Of a DNA stretch of 64,000 nt, positions 1 to 13,300 are shown piece after piece. Source of the DNA: Jackrogersella multiformis (Eukaryota; Ascomycota; Sordariomycetes; Xylariales; Hypoxylaceae); assembly GCA_902806575.1 (NCBI GenBank), contig CADCXD010000004.1, positions 1,116,001-1,180,000 on the forward strand. Reading direction: 5' to 3'. Position numbers and translations under genes: made by a program. Positions within the stretch are counted from its first letter, which is position 1. The number at the start of each line of letters is the position of its first letter. The notes beneath the pieces are model-generated. The model was given only the letters and a program-made list of their open reading frames with translations. It was not told where the DNA came from and did no database searches.

Positions 1-2824
1 CCTCTGGGATTTGGGATTTCTTACGCACATATCATTAGGCAGGAGATCAAACGCCGAAAATAGGTATGCAATCTGGAAACGGCTGGGCTGTAGAATCCCA
101 CCTATACGAGACGTCCTTCAGCAGGCGGGAAAGCGGTCAGGAGAAATGCCGGCATTGGCTAGCACAACGAGACCGTTCCGGTCAGCCAACTCACCTTTGG
201 TGCCCGTTGGATCAGTTAACTGTGTTAGACAAGTCATTGCCCTATTGTTCAGCCCGGCGAAAGCCTGCTGACGGCCACCGTGGCGCAAAGGGAAGCCAGT
301 TGCGAGACGATGCAATTACCTATGCGACCAGCAAAATCGTCATCGTCATCAATATTCATTCACGATGGTAACTTAAGGCAAGCCGAAGTGATGCAACGCC
401 AAACCATTGCCCGACGTCCATCTGCCCATCCAGCAGCAGTCAAATAGAAATTATCTTGTTTTTCGAATCCCGAGGCGTGTCGTGTGCTTGATGCTTTTTC
501 CAATAAGCCGCGCCGACGTTCGAACGGCAGAACAAGGGGGAATACATAGCTAAAAGGAACAATAAGGAGGCCTGGATAAAACATTGGCTATTATTGAAAT
601 AAATATTTGGAGGTTTGTAAATGAAGCAATCAATGCAAGCCAGCGGAACGGACGTGGGAACCTCCCCCATTTAACTCGTGTGCCCGAGGTGAACTGGATG
701 ACCGAGGGCCAACTGAGGAAACGCCTCCTTCGTCACAGTACCTATTGGGCGTTGGGCGGTGTCCGTATGTGGTAAAAGAAGGCAATAGTAAGAGACTAGC
801 AGGTATGTGACAGATCCTCTCCAGGATAACCAACAAACGGTGGCTCGGCAAAGCAGGATTCCAAAGTGTACAATACAATATCAATACCAATACATATTAA
901 TTATCAGTATTACCTATGTAGGTACTTAACCCCGTAGCCGTTTAGGAATGAAATAAACCTGCGAGTTTCGGCACCTGCCCGCCCATTACTACTCTGTACT
1001 CAGGTAAATGCTGTTGTATCGACGGAAGCCAAGGGATTTCGCATCCTGCTGTATTGAGGAGTTCTTGTTATTGTGCACCTACCTAGGTATGTAGTAGATT
1101 ACTTTACTCTCTAGTTACTTTCCAGTAATCAACCAAACTGCTACCGAGTATTGCTACGCCAGCAACCATCCATATTAGCATATTAACCTCCGGTTCTCTA
1201 CGATAAAGGACAGAAGACAAACATGCCCTAGTCTCCCCAGCTTCCCAGAACCGTGAATACACTATAATAGTAGGTATGTTACGGGCTTACTGTGACCCGG
1301 GACAGGAATACGTACCTAAGATAGAAGACCTTGTAACTTGGACACGGGCCTAACCCGGCTAGGATACGGGACTGGTACCGGATTCGCTGGGAAGCGGGAG
1401 ATAGACCCGGCCGCGGCAGTCGGATAACACAGTCCAATGTGGGACTTTATTGAACCCTGATCGTCATCACTCTAGTGTAGTGTAGGTAGGTATCTATGTA
1501 GGTATCTAGGTATCCACGGATCCATGGACCTTGTTCAATGGGGCCCTGCATGGGCAGTCCCGCGGTCTGGCTTTTCTTGATTTAGATTTTCCTGTATTCT
1601 CTTGTGATTCTTCCTTTTCCCTCTGCGCTGCCTGTTTCGGCCTGCTGTGGGGACCACAAACGAAGTTGTCGGGGAGGAAAGGAAGGAATCATAGAAGCGT
1701 CAGCGAAGCCCAACGACATGATGCCAGCAATGCTGTAATGTTGTACATACAGATTGTGTGCGTCGTTGGACCTGGCGGCCTTGGTACGTCAGTAGTTGGC
1801 GAGTTGAGTTGGGAGGCGCCACAAAAAGAAGAAAAGAAAAAAATGATATTAATCCAGAAACCCAGAAAAAAGTAGGACCTTCTCTTCTGGCGGTGTCTAA
1901 TCCGCTACATTAGCTACATTAGCTACATTAGTTTACCTAGGTACTTTACTTTTTGGGTCGTCGTGATTGGTAGGGGACCAGGCTCGGGGAATGAACGGAC
2001 AGCTGGAAGGGGAAATACTTAATGGGAAAGGGAGTTAAGAAACGGGAAACGGGAAAAACGGGGGTTTCAAAGCTGACTCCTGAAGTCCTGTTAAGGCGGT
2101 CTAGGCTGACTTGGTGATGGGTGGTTTGGGTGCGGTTGATACCCATTCAGCCATTCCCTGCGTCCCGGGCCACACTTCGCACACCCTCCCCTTTTTTCGA
2201 CCGCATCCATGACAGGCGGTCTGGCTGGGATGCTGGGATTGATTGCAACGTGGGGGGGAAAGGCCCGCGAGAGAACGGGGAAACACAGTCAGAGCCCTAC
2301 ACTAGCGAAAGGAAGAGTACATCCATACATACATACCTAGGTACAATACATACAATAGTACATATCGAACAGTGCCCTGTTGCCTCCGTGCGGCGGCGAT
2401 GATTCACATCCACCACACACACGCTCTCACACGCACTTACACTTACACTCACACACACCCTCCCGGTATATATATGTTCTCATGGCCATCCCATGCGCCT
2501 TCCGTCCCATGCCTCCTTGCTCGATCCATACCCCAGATATCCAGATAATCTATCAATAGCCATAGAGCAGTAATACATAATAACTATCTAACTATCTACC
2601 ATCATATCCTAGCTCGTTGATCTATCTCAACTACCTAGCTTCCGTCACCCTTACATACTGCAAACGCGATATATCCTCGATAACTCATCATACTCACTGA
2701 CTTGCACGCGACTCACCTACACCACAGTTTCGGGAGACGCACATCAACCACGCCCGACGACCAAACTCGACCGAGCAAATATATACACGCAGCGACTTGA
2801 CGGCCGCGAAGACACCTATCCGCA
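1..2824. other. Gene-poor stretch upstream of the 2825 gene
   Basis: I see no supportable gene here. The short open frames (for example 1531-1875 on the + strand) have no recognisable domain and no fungal coding bias. Runs of GGTA/TACC repeats occur near 1080-1095, 1480-1515 and 2325-2350. A nine-base unit, GCTACATTA, is repeated three times near 1904-1930. The last 400 bases are pyrimidine- and CA-rich and look like the promoter and untranslated leader of the 2825 gene. Confidence 0.6.
2463..2476 (+). promoter_or_regulatory. Possible TATA element of the 2825 gene
   Basis: A TATATATATG run follows a CA-rich tract about 350 bases upstream of the ATG at 2825. If used, it implies a leader of roughly 300 bases, which fits the C- and CA-rich, start-poor sequence in between. 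This is a pattern match only. Confidence 0.25.
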
Positions 2825-3328
2825 ATGTACAGCCCGTACGGCTCCTACAGCTCGATGAGCTCGGCCTCGGCGCCCATGGAGATCCCCACCAGCAGCTACC
2901 TATCCTACAACTACAACGGCTCCTACAGCGCGCGCTGCGCCTTTCCCTCGTGGCCGCAGCGATCTTCTCTTACCGACTCTTCTTCCGCGTCCGCATCCGC
3001 CTACGGCGAGGAGCAGCGCGCGACCTCCTACCTCTCCGACGACGACCTGTTCCCGTGCGACGACATGTCGGACGACGCGCATAGCGTGTCGAGCGCGGGC
3101 AGCACGACGCCGACCTCGCCGGCGGCCGGCTCGGCCGACCTGCTGCAGCTGCAGCGCGAGCAGATGGCCATGCAGCGCGAAGCCATCAAGTACCTACTGA
3201 GCGAGAAGGAGCAGCGCCGGCGGCAGCAGCAGGCCAAGCGCCAGCGACGGGCCTCCGGGTCGAAGAAGAGCTCCAGCCCCAAGCCCAAGCAGGAGCACCT
3301 CGACGCCATCGCCGAGGCCGGTGAATGA
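2825..3328 (+). CDS. Small low-complexity protein with a charged C-terminal helix
   Basis: A single-exon frame encodes 167 residues. Residues 1-60 are rich in Ser, Tyr and Ala. Residues 70-90 are an acidic block containing SDDDLFPCDDMSDD, followed by a Ser/Thr/Pro stretch to about 103. Residues 104-142 form a predicted long amphipathic helix (LLQLQREQMAMQREAIKYLL and on) that runs into a basic cluster, residues 131-154, which would serve as a nuclear localisation signal. The helix precedes the basic region, so this is not a canonical bZIP, where the order is reversed. The GC-rich codon use is strongly biased, with third positions mostly C or G, and stands out from the flanking AT-richer DNA, which supports real coding. 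I do not recognise a named family; small Sordariomycete proteins of this style are usually annotated as hypothetical. A nuclear role is inference from the basic cluster. Confidence 0.68.
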   Translation: MYSPYGSYSSMSSASAPMEIPTSSYLSYNYNGSYSARCAFPSWPQRSSLTDSSSASASAYGEEQRATSYLSDDDLFPCDDMSDDAHSVSSAGSTTPTSPAAGSADLLQLQREQMAMQREAIKYLLSEKEQRRRQQQAKRQRRASGSKKSSSPKPKQEHLDAIAEAGE

Positions 3329-5599
3329 GCGCCGCGCATCGGCAACTGGTCGGCGATGCAGCGATTAATGGTAAGCCTGGTTTGCTTGCTTGCTGCCTGC
3401 CGCTGTGGGTAGCACAACAAAAAGGCACAGCCGCTGACTCGCCACCAGAGTTTGGATTCTTTTTATTTTTTATTTTTTTTACGACACTTCTTACGATTGC
3501 ATATGATACATGATGATAACGCCCTATGATACCCCTTATTATACCCCGATGAGTCACCATCATCACCACCACCACCGTCGCCAAGAGAGGCGGCGAGCGA
3601 CGCCACGGATGCTGAGGCCCGCGCCACGCACACAGATAAGGAGACGGGTGCAGCGATGAAGTGTTGTCTATTACTTTCTACCCACCCCGAATGCACACCG
3701 CACCACGGCTCGCAGGACATACCTACAGCTGTCCTAGCGCCTGGTCGCATACCCATTACACAAATACACATACCTACGCATACGCCACCGCCCCTTTCCC
3801 TTTTGTCGATATGTCATAAATCGAGATGCTGCCTCGGCGCACCGATTATTCTACCTATCTAGGAAGCGCTGTCTCAGCCACTCGGCTTGGGGCAGCGGCA
3901 CCGATGCCGCGCCCTTGGGCAGATCTGCGTTCGGTTTGAAGGAAGGGAGGGAGGGATGGAATGAGGGGGGAACAGACAGACGGTCAAGTCGGTTCCAAGG
4001 TTACCACATACCCAGAGGCTTCTCCGAGCAGGGTTGCGGTCTAGCGTGTCCCGATTAAATTTTTTTCTTTGTATTTTATTTTATTTTATATTTTTTTTGC
4101 GTGGCATTTTCAGGCGGTGTGAATGCATTGCAAGCGTGCGAGTGTGCGTTTTGGGGGGGAGAGCGGAGAGGACAAGGCAGGACGGGCCAGTGAGGAGCCG
4201 CGCTTCAGAGCGAGTCACGGATGCCCATAACCCGGGTGTCCGGGCGTGTCTCGCGCGATTGGCTGGGAGTGGGAAGCTGGTTGTGGTGGCACGAGAATTC
4301 CCGGAGCGGTCGCTTATTGGCCGAGGCTTTGCTGGCGGTCATGCATGATGATGGCTTTGTGCTTGGGAGGACGGTGAGGAGACGGCAGGAGTACAGGACC
4401 TCGTAATCTGAGGAGAATGGAAGTAACTCGGTGGAAGATGAATCAATACCAAACCAAATCAAATCAACTCTAACCGTTAAAGATCATTATTGTGAATCTG
4501 TGTTTGTATTGTTTTGTGATATCGTATTGAAAGTTCGGCTGTTCATCCAGCCGGCCAAGTGTGGCGACGGCACTGCTTACGATGTGTGGCTGCTCCTAGG
4601 TAGGTTGGAGCTTATCGGATGTAAGGAGACGCTATTCCAGCCATCCGGGTTACCCCTTTTAGGATAGCGTGTTAGCTTGCTTAATAGCACACCTAGGTAT
4701 GTATTATAGATAAGTATTATAGGTACAAACAGTATTCTCATAAGCTTATCAGAATTTAGAGTATTCAGGGTTGTGATGATCGGTCGTGATTGATGATCTT
4801 TGCAGACGGGACTGCCGTTGACGGACATGGGACAGACATGGGCACGCATGAGGGCACACGCCGCCACCCCACCATCCGGAATTAATCACCTATCCTCTTC
4901 AAGTGTGCGGAGTGTGGCCGACAGGGGAAGATGGCAAAAGCCCTTACCCTAAAGCTGTCGTGGCTGCGTGGGCATATAGCTAAGAAGTGAATCACTATGT
5001 AATATCACGCCGTTGTGACTCGTGATTGCCTGCCGGTGGGGGGCATAGAGAAACACAGCTTATCTTAGCACGTCACGGTTTGCATGTGCGCGCGCGTGTG
5101 TGTGTGCGTATGGATGTGTCGGTGAATGCCTGATCGATAATAGATAGTTGCCCTAAAGTGGATTCGCGAGAAGCAGAAACCAGGTAGGTGGTTAGCATTG
5201 CGAATCGGAAGCACATAATCTATCCAGGGGCCTCGTGTTGTTGAAGACTGAAAAACTATTCGGAAAGAATCTTTCAATCAAAATAGCCAGCCAGTAAAGT
5301 CGATGTGGGGGACTTGGGAATAACCGCGTGGGAGTGTGGCGCTCACCAATCAAGGAGATATATTCCGTTGACCGACTGCTATTTGTTGCTGGCCGACTCG
5401 GCTCGTTGGCTCTTGACCGCCAGCGAACCCCCTTTGACTCACATTATCATCTTGCCTAACGCTTGAACACTTCCTACTTCTTCCTTTAAAGCATCGGTTT
5501 CTGTGGATAGGAGTTGGGAGTTGGGTAGGAGGAAGACACGATGACGAGGCGAAGCTGGACGACCGATCGTGGCAGCTTCGGAATACTTCATTCCAGGTA

Positions 5600-7590
5600 A
5601 AAAATAGAATAGGTACCTATAGAATACCTACCTACCTTAGGTATCTACCTACCTACCCCACACACAGCTGGGTACGGTACTACAATACCTTTTGTCTTAC
5701 TACTCCGGAGGATTGCAAGATTATCAACGGCGTGGCGCCCATTATCCCACGCTAACAATAAGCTACCTATATCGGAACCCTAGCCTATTACACGGCAAAG
5801 CTTGCCCTTCATCAGATCAGTGTATGGTCATCGGACTCAGCCTTCATATATGAAATGCCAGTTAAGGGATGCCATAGTCGGAGCAAACGCGGAGAGCCCA
5901 GCTCAGTGTAGCGTAGTGTATACCTACCTAGGTAGGTAGAGCTCTATTGCTGTGATGGACACCTAGATAGGTAGTCGGATGTGATGAGATAGAATGTGCG
6001 ACTCGATAGTATCAGACGTATTATTAACAAGTCCCCGGATATCCTCCCGCATGAATATATTTAAAAGTAAGGTTGTAATAGTTCATTGCACATCTCTCAT
6101 CAAGCTCCAGGGGGAATCGAGCTCCAGGGGTAGATACCTAGGCTGAGAGATGGAGGTCAGTGCTTCCCAAGTTATTAACTCACCGGCCGTGCGCTGCTGG
6201 ACAAAGGGGCTGGGGGTCCTGAATCGTCAGCGAAGTTTGAGATACCTACCAGGTAGGTACCTAATTACTTGGGTGTGCTTCTTGATTGCGCGGCATACAT
6301 CCGTAGCTTGATAATTCCATAATTCAAAATGAAAATCTAAACTAGGTGGGGATCCCGCCTGGACTATCTCCATCTCTGCTTAGTAGATGGGAGCGGAACG
6401 TAGCCGAAAAGCTAGATTCCCGTACCCTCTCCCTTCCCGCCGTTTGCTTAGTCTCTAATAAGAGAAGTGGCTTATCTCGGTGACTGTCATGCTAGATCCG
6501 CCAATGATATATATTGAGTTTAGTGTTTTACATACCATGGCGTTGATCATGACTCCAATCTCAACGACTAGTAGCCAACAAATAGCCAACAGCAAAGATA
6601 GAGGCGTATTAGGCGCATTTTACTACATAGTATAGAACAATATGGGGTTGTAGTTGGTGGCTACCTACCTAGGTATGTGGTAGATAGGCTGCCTAGGTAG
6701 GTAGCCAAGGTGACAATGTTGGAAGGGGGTGAAGTAACTTATACTCATCACATCGTTATTCTCAGCCTGGTAGCCTGACAGCTTTTGCAGCCTTGTAGTA
6801 AGGTAGCGTGGTATTTGTCATTTCGCTTCAAATCGCTTGGTTACGTTATTGACAGGTTGATGTGGAGGGTCGAGGGTCGAGGGTCGATGGTAGCTTACCT
6901 ACCTAGGTAGCCATGACGGAGAAGAGATTTTCAACGGGAAGAGGGGGAGAACATTCGATAAGTATCTACCTACATAGTACCAGGTAGTGTAGGTTGCCCC
7001 TGGATTGCATCGTATCTTGGGGTAGGACAATATGCAAGGGACTGGGAGGTGAGGAGGATGCGTAATCGGCCAGCTAGAAATGAGGCTGTTATTTGACAGT
7101 TAGTCAAGTCCCAAGACTACCTAGATTACCTGGTAAATAAATGTAACTACTATATATGCCGCTGTCGTTGCGGCCTGCCTGCGGGGTCGACATGGGGAAA
7201 AGAAAGAAGAAGAAAAGAAAAAGATCCTAATACCTACCTAGCCTAGGTAAAGCGACATCTACAACCCCCCGAATCGATCCTAGGAATTGGGTTGTACAGA
7301 GTGCTTCGGAATACGATCTCATTAATTATGAGGCATTTCATATATATTGTCGAGGGATTCGTGCGAGCCTGGAAGATGTCGCACAAGAACCCCCGGCTTC
7401 GTCGGTGAGTATCGGTTGAAGACTTGGGCTGGTGAAGATCTACGTATTTTCTATATACTTGGTAGGTAAGTATGTAGTTTCGAGATAGTTACAAGGCAAT
7501 AGATTGTGAATATTAGAGTCTGTGATGTATTTTCTATCATAGGTACTCCACCAACACACGTATGTATGTAGGTACCTACCTAGGGTATGT
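5600..7590. repeat. Cluster of TACC/GGTA palindromic repeats
   Basis: Short palindromes built from TACC and GGTA recur here. A perfect 18-base palindrome, TACCTACCTAGGTAGGTA, sits at 5921-5938. Shorter or imperfect forms lie near 5605-5660, 6243-6262, 6660-6705, 6893-6911, 7228-7250 and 7560-7586. The motif family recurs in most other intergenic spaces of the window and is absent from the coding exons I examined. Confidence 0.8.
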
Positions 7591-8289
7591 ATGTATGCCA
7601 TCCGCATTGCTTAAGGCATGTCTGAGATCATGCTTGAACCTACCTATTCAAGAACTATTTAGTATGCGTGTTCTATCGTAACGAGGCAATATGCATAGTT
7701 GGATCTGACTATATTTCCTAATCGAGCTCGGGGTCTAGATGCTACCAGCCTCAACTTTCTCCATCTTTATGCCACTTCGCATTCGAATAATATCTTGTAC
7801 CTACCCACTCCTATTTTAACGACAGACACGTCTTGTTAATTAGCGATCAGTCGTCGGCGGCACAATATCATACGCCATATTTCCCTAGTTCCGTAGTTCA
7901 AGGTTGAGCGCACAGGAAGAAAAGAAATCGCGTGCTACAAGCGAGGTAACGTGGATAGGATGCTGGCACCCATCGGTGAGGAAGCGAGAGCCACAACGTC
8001 CATGTGCGCCGTGCATGGGATGATGATCTTCCTTGGTGGGGTAGGCAATGGCGTTATGGTCAATTCGAGTCTGTCTTGGGAGAGTGTGCCCTACGAACAG
8101 CCCTCGAAGGATGGATTTAATGTCCGATGGAGGACGGAAAGTGGGGAGAGATAGAGAGAAATAGTGGCAGACGAGGAAGATATATAAATGATAATTATAA
8201 TTATATTACTAGAACAAGAAATATCTGTGTAAATGTTGATGTTGTATACCCTTTTTTTATTCCTTCGTCTTTCCTGGTATTCTTACCCC

Positions 8290-8358
8290 GGGGGATAACT
8301 CAGGGGATAACTCAAGGGGGTAACTCCCTGGGATAACTACCTGGGATAACTACCTAGG
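8290..8358. repeat. Short tandem repeat, GGGATAACT unit
   Basis: Five imperfect copies of a 12-14-base unit, core GGGATAACT or GGGGTAACT, lie head to tail. The spacer between cores changes from TCA to CCT to ACCT, and the last copy runs into a CCTAGG motif. It looks like a small minisatellite in non-coding DNA. Confidence 0.75.
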
Positions 8359-10321
8359 CTGCTAGGTAAAGAGAGAAAGCAAAAAGAGAAGGCTACTAAT
8401 ATGTCGAATCGCTGTAAGTTAACTGACCCTTGCATCCATCTACCAACGAACTTCCTCGTCACTCTCTTTTTACCGCCGCGCCGAGCATTAGTAAATGCAT
8501 TATAGCCAATCATCCCTCCCGGCTCTAACCCCCCTTGCCGAAAACTGACCAATGGTAGCCCGTAACCTCCCTTTCACTGCAGTCGGCGCTACTGCGAGGA
8601 ACGACGTTCGTCAACATCCATTCTCACTTGTCCAATACTAATCCACTTAAGGATTACCTTTTTACCCAACCACATGTCAGAGTTGATATTCTCCTTAGTC
8701 TTCTAAAAAAAAAATAGCTAAATGAACCTCCTATTTACGTACATACCCTATGTACATACAACATCTACAACTGGATTTCTAAACACTAGCATATTCATGC
8801 TTCGAAGCAATGCTATCCAACGAACGCCTTGTAGCTACTTTAAAACGGTAACATGCTACGCAATGATGTACACCCATCTTCATGTGCTTTTCGAGTTATG
8901 GCGCCTCATTAGGTGTTAGCTGCGCCTTAAACCTCAAACCGCCCCCCACAATGTATTCCTTTGGGGAAACCTGGGGCCCAAAAAATCCGAGGATGGATTT
9001 CCTGGATTAACCATAGCCATGGACCTTTCCAAGATACATCCCTAGTATTAGCCAGTGCTAGTACCTATACATACACTTCGCTTTGATGCTTGATATGACG
9101 GCGTAGCAAGTTCAACGCCGCAAATCTCATACGATCAAGGCTGTCGTTATCATGATATATCTATGTATACCTATACAACCAAATTGCATATTTCTATAAC
9201 CTATTTCTAGCTGTATTGCCGAGTGGCGAAGCTAGACGAGCCTCAATGCACCCAGCAACCAGAAACAGTATGTACATACAGGTGAAGCTAATTATACCTG
9301 AGTACATACATGTACTAGACCCTTCCGGTTCTCCCCTGTCTTGCATGATCCATCGCACTACTGTATTGAGGACGATTCGATCACCTTGATACCCTGAACT
9401 GTACCCTGTCCACTCGGCAGGCGATGGTTGATCAGACCCCTGCGAGATGCTGCCAATGTATGTAAACCTGGGCTTAGCCGGACCCATATCCGCTCTAGAT
9501 ATGGCCGCTCGGTTCTTTACTACGTAGTATATGCGATCTGGACCATTGAGAGCTCAGAACAACTCCTCTTTAGGCGCTGGACTTCTCGACAAGCAGATAC
9601 ACGTCTTATTTGCTCTCTCACATCCCCCCCAAAGCTCGACTGGAGCGTGCCGTTTCCTTTTTACTTCCTCTGCCTCTTATTCATCAACGCAGTCGTCCCC
9701 TTCTTGTATACACGACCCCAAGGACCTTATGCAACAGACAGGCATCTTCAAGCCATTCTGATTCAAATATAGTGACACTGCCGCTACCGTAGCACGCTCC
9801 CACGAGGAAATAATCGGATTAACACGCCTCTGTGCTACATACCTGACTCTCTCTCTCCACCCAAACCCTCCTCCTCAACTTCTAACCTCTACAACCTCTT
9901 CTCTTCCCAGGGTCTACAAAGAGTCAGGAGCATCAGTACCCTTCCGAGCCGGCGCAACATAGCAGCGTGCTATCGTGGAACCCGACACCGTCCTCGAGCT
10001 AATTGCGCATCTAGTTCTCGTGGAATCGATCCCCATAGCTCTGGCACGAGGAACGTGGGAGGGAAAAAAGGCGACTCATCCGGGAACGGGCAGGTTTTAG
10101 GTGTTGCGTGTGATGTTCGGGGGCCGAATTGTGTAGCGCCCCCGCTTGCTTGGACACTGGGAGTATTATCTCGCGGATATACACGCAAGTCGAGGTGAGT
10201 TGTGTCTAGTTCCGGTTTTTTGCGCTTCGACGTGATCTACAAGAGCCCCCTCCCCCAATTCGTCCTCACCTTAGGCGGATACTACTGTGATATTGACACG
10301 CTGAAGGTGAATAACATTACA

Positions 10322-13300
10322 ATGTCGTCCTCGAGCTACCAGACGATGCCCCGGCATCGCAATGCTTCCACGAGTTCGGCCGGGCGCTCTTCGAGGAAGG
10401 GAAAAGTGGCCGCCGCCGAACCGAGAGACTTCACATCGCCAACTACTCTGGTCAGATACTTTGAGCCGACAGCAGCGACGGCTTCGATGCTGTTATATGG
10501 GCGTGAGTAGGAGAAAAGGTCCTATTGCTAGTTCGAGAGGCTGACATCTTGAACAGAGGGCAGCTCGGTAGTCGTTTCGCATCACGACAGCCTAACGATC
10601 GAGAGAAGGTTCTCACGCCACTCGGCAGAGATACATCTGTTGGCCGTGGACACGCAGAGTGAGATCGGAGCGGGTCGATTGGTCGTGAGTTACGATGCGG
10701 ACATGACCGCAATCGTTTGGGACTTGATGACAGGTGACGAAGTTGCTCGGTTTGCCTCGTATGAGAATCTCACATGCGCGGCTTGGATGCGGAACGGAAA
10801 CGTCGCATTTGGTATGCTCCCCTACTAATGAGGGTATCGTCAACTCCCGACTAATATGATGGGCATAGGCAACACGCAAGGAAATGTCATTCTCTTTGAG
10901 CCGACTACGTCTGAGCATATCTCCGCACGAACCATTGATCAGATACCAATAACAGCTCTTGCTCCTGCGGCTGATTGTAGGACCTTTGCTATTGGGTAAG
11001 TTTTAACACCTCCCACCCCTTTTTGCCTCTTTGCCCCTACCTTAGTCTCGTGTAACTAATGCACACCAAGATATCAAAATGGTTCCCTCCTGGTAGCTAC
11101 GCTTCAGCCACGATTTACCATTTTGCACAATCTGAGCACGTCGAGAGCGCCGTCGCCGATTGTCAACCTTGCATGGCACGCCTCGTCTTCGCGGCAGAAG
11201 TCGGACATGCTGGCTGTGCAGACCAACGACGGCGACCTCAGGGTCTGGAGTGTGGCGAAGTCGTTTAACAGTGAAGATCCCGCAAAGGTGGTCAGGATTC
11301 TAAAACGTACGGAGAATTACCAGAACGGACCCAACTGGATGGGTTGGTCTAAGAATGGTCGCATCATCCAGTATGCTGAAGGGTAAGGCCCACCACAGTG
11401 CATGAACACAGCTACGCGCGCGCCAAGTCTATACAATGCTGATGATATCATTGGTTATAGGGAGACCCTCTCGTGGGATGTTCGAACAAAGCATGTCACC
11501 AGTGACAGCATCCCGACCCTCGAGCATGTCCGAGGCCTCGCTGTGTACGGGCCGGGCGCGACCTTGTTCACCCTTGGTGCTAACAACACCGTCCAGCAGT
11601 TTGACCTGAACACGCCATCGCTGATGGTCGCTAACGTCCAGCACCCGGCAAATCTTTTGCCACCGTCTCCGCCAGTGTCGATCGAGGAGCAGCCTGAGCA
11701 GGGTGTCGTTATCATCGGTACTTCCGAGTCGGACTCGTCGATCCCTGCTAACCTGGAAATTTCCGAGAGCGATGACGATCGCATGTCGCCATTCGCGAGG
11801 CTTACTCGTGGGGCAGATTCTATCGCCGACCCCGTTGAGCAGCAGAGGTACATGGCAGCGAGCCCGGTATCTTCGAGGAGCCAGTCGACTATTTCCAAGT
11901 CATCTACCGGCTCCGGCCCCAAGGGTCGATACCCAGCTTCGGTCATGTCGCGTGGGATGACCGAGAATACTTACATCTCTGCTGGATCCTCTCTGAAGTC
12001 TTCGGCCCTGCCGCCGTACGGGGACAAGGATGCTTACTCGATCAGCAGTATCAGCTCAGCTTCGATAGCTTCGTCATCGCGTCCTCATCGCCGGCCTTCG
12101 CGACTGAGGAACGAAGTCTTGCCCAGCCCTGAGGAGTCTAAAGTCAATGATCTCTTCAAGTTCACGAGGAGCCGTCTTCATGACATACCCTATAAACATG
12201 TTGCGTTAGCTGACCAAACCCGTCTGACTAATGATGATCTTCGTCGGCAGATGCTAAGCATTATATTCGGGTGGAACAGGGAAGCTGAAGACCTTGTTCG
12301 CGACGAAATGTCACGGCATCCCCTAGGTTCCCCGGGCCGCATTCTTCTCGCCAAATGGCTCGGCGACATCGACGCGGATGTGATGACGGCAACCTCCGAG
12401 AACATGACCTCCTCGGATTGGATGTTGCTGGCTCTGAGTGGCATTGGCGGTCAAGCCTCTCAGCATAAGCTCGGGCGTGCGTACGTGCAACGGCTTTTGG
12501 AGAACGGCGATGTGCATGCGGCAGCAACGATTATGCTTGGAATGGGCGACCATAATGATGCTATTGAGATATACGTATCGCACAGGAAGTACATGGAAGC
12601 TCTGATCCTGCTCTGCCTCTTCTTCCCTGGCGTCTGGGAGCGACAATCTCAGATTATCAAGAAATGGGGAGAGTTCGCTATCCAACACGGCCAGCAACAA
12701 CTGGCAATCCGATGGTAAGTCTCGAATGTCCTATGACTAAAACTAGCACTTTCACAACACCGCACTGACAATTCCAAACAGCTTTGCGTGCACTGGAGTG
12801 GAGTCTAGCGAGCCCTGGACGTCGCCGTCTGCAGCTCAGTTGACTTTCCAGAGTATCAACGCGAGCATCCCGGAGATCCTAAGCCCGCCCCTGTCTCCTC
12901 CAGGCTTCAACCGCGGACCACAACGTAGCCTTGCAAAGACCTCGGCACTGAAGCTCATCACCTCCTTCGGCGAGCAAGGAAAGAAGTCGAAGTTCTTCGC
13001 GACCGGCGACGGAGGTCAGACTCCCATTGCCGCAGGCGTCACGCCGATAGCCGAATCTGCTGTTTCTCCTGCTATCCATGACCCCAGTACCGCATTCCTT
13101 CGTCCCTCGCAACGAAGCGCCTATAACACTCCTGCTACGGCAAAGCCCACCACGCCCGGTGGATTTGGACGACGACGCCTGCCTTCCATAGGAGAGATTC
13201 CACACGATGCTCTCCCTCGTCAAGTCAAAAGCGTTGATCTGCCCACGCCCCCAAGTGACCAAGTTCCTGAGATGGTTCAGGCTCAACGTGCTCATCACTC

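Larger units (their letters stand above)
3329..10321. other. Seven-kilobase gene desert with GGTA palindromes
   Basis: No open frame here is convincing: those present are under 115 codons, overlap other frames and show no domain. The stretch holds dense TACC/GGTA palindromes (5600-7590), a GGGATAACT tandem repeat (8290-8358), GT/CG microsatellite sequence near 5085-5110, and three GAGGGTC units near 6866-6886. The last 450 bases, with CT-rich tracts near 9850-9910, are probably promoter and leader of the 10322 gene. A candidate leader intron donor (GTGAGT) occurs near 10196 but I could not place its acceptor. Confidence 0.55.

Noticed and set aside
1531..1875. 114-codon + strand frame in the left desert
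   Set aside because: No domain, no codon bias, and it ends in a Lys-rich run from an A-rich tract. There is no matching promoter or intron evidence.
7951..8154. 67-codon + strand frame in the gene desert
   Set aside because: Too short, no domain, and it overlaps other short frames; nothing separates it from chance.
9428..9792. Three overlapping short frames upstream of the WD40 gene
   Set aside because: Frames overlap each other in different phases and none continues through a plausible splice into the 10322 gene.
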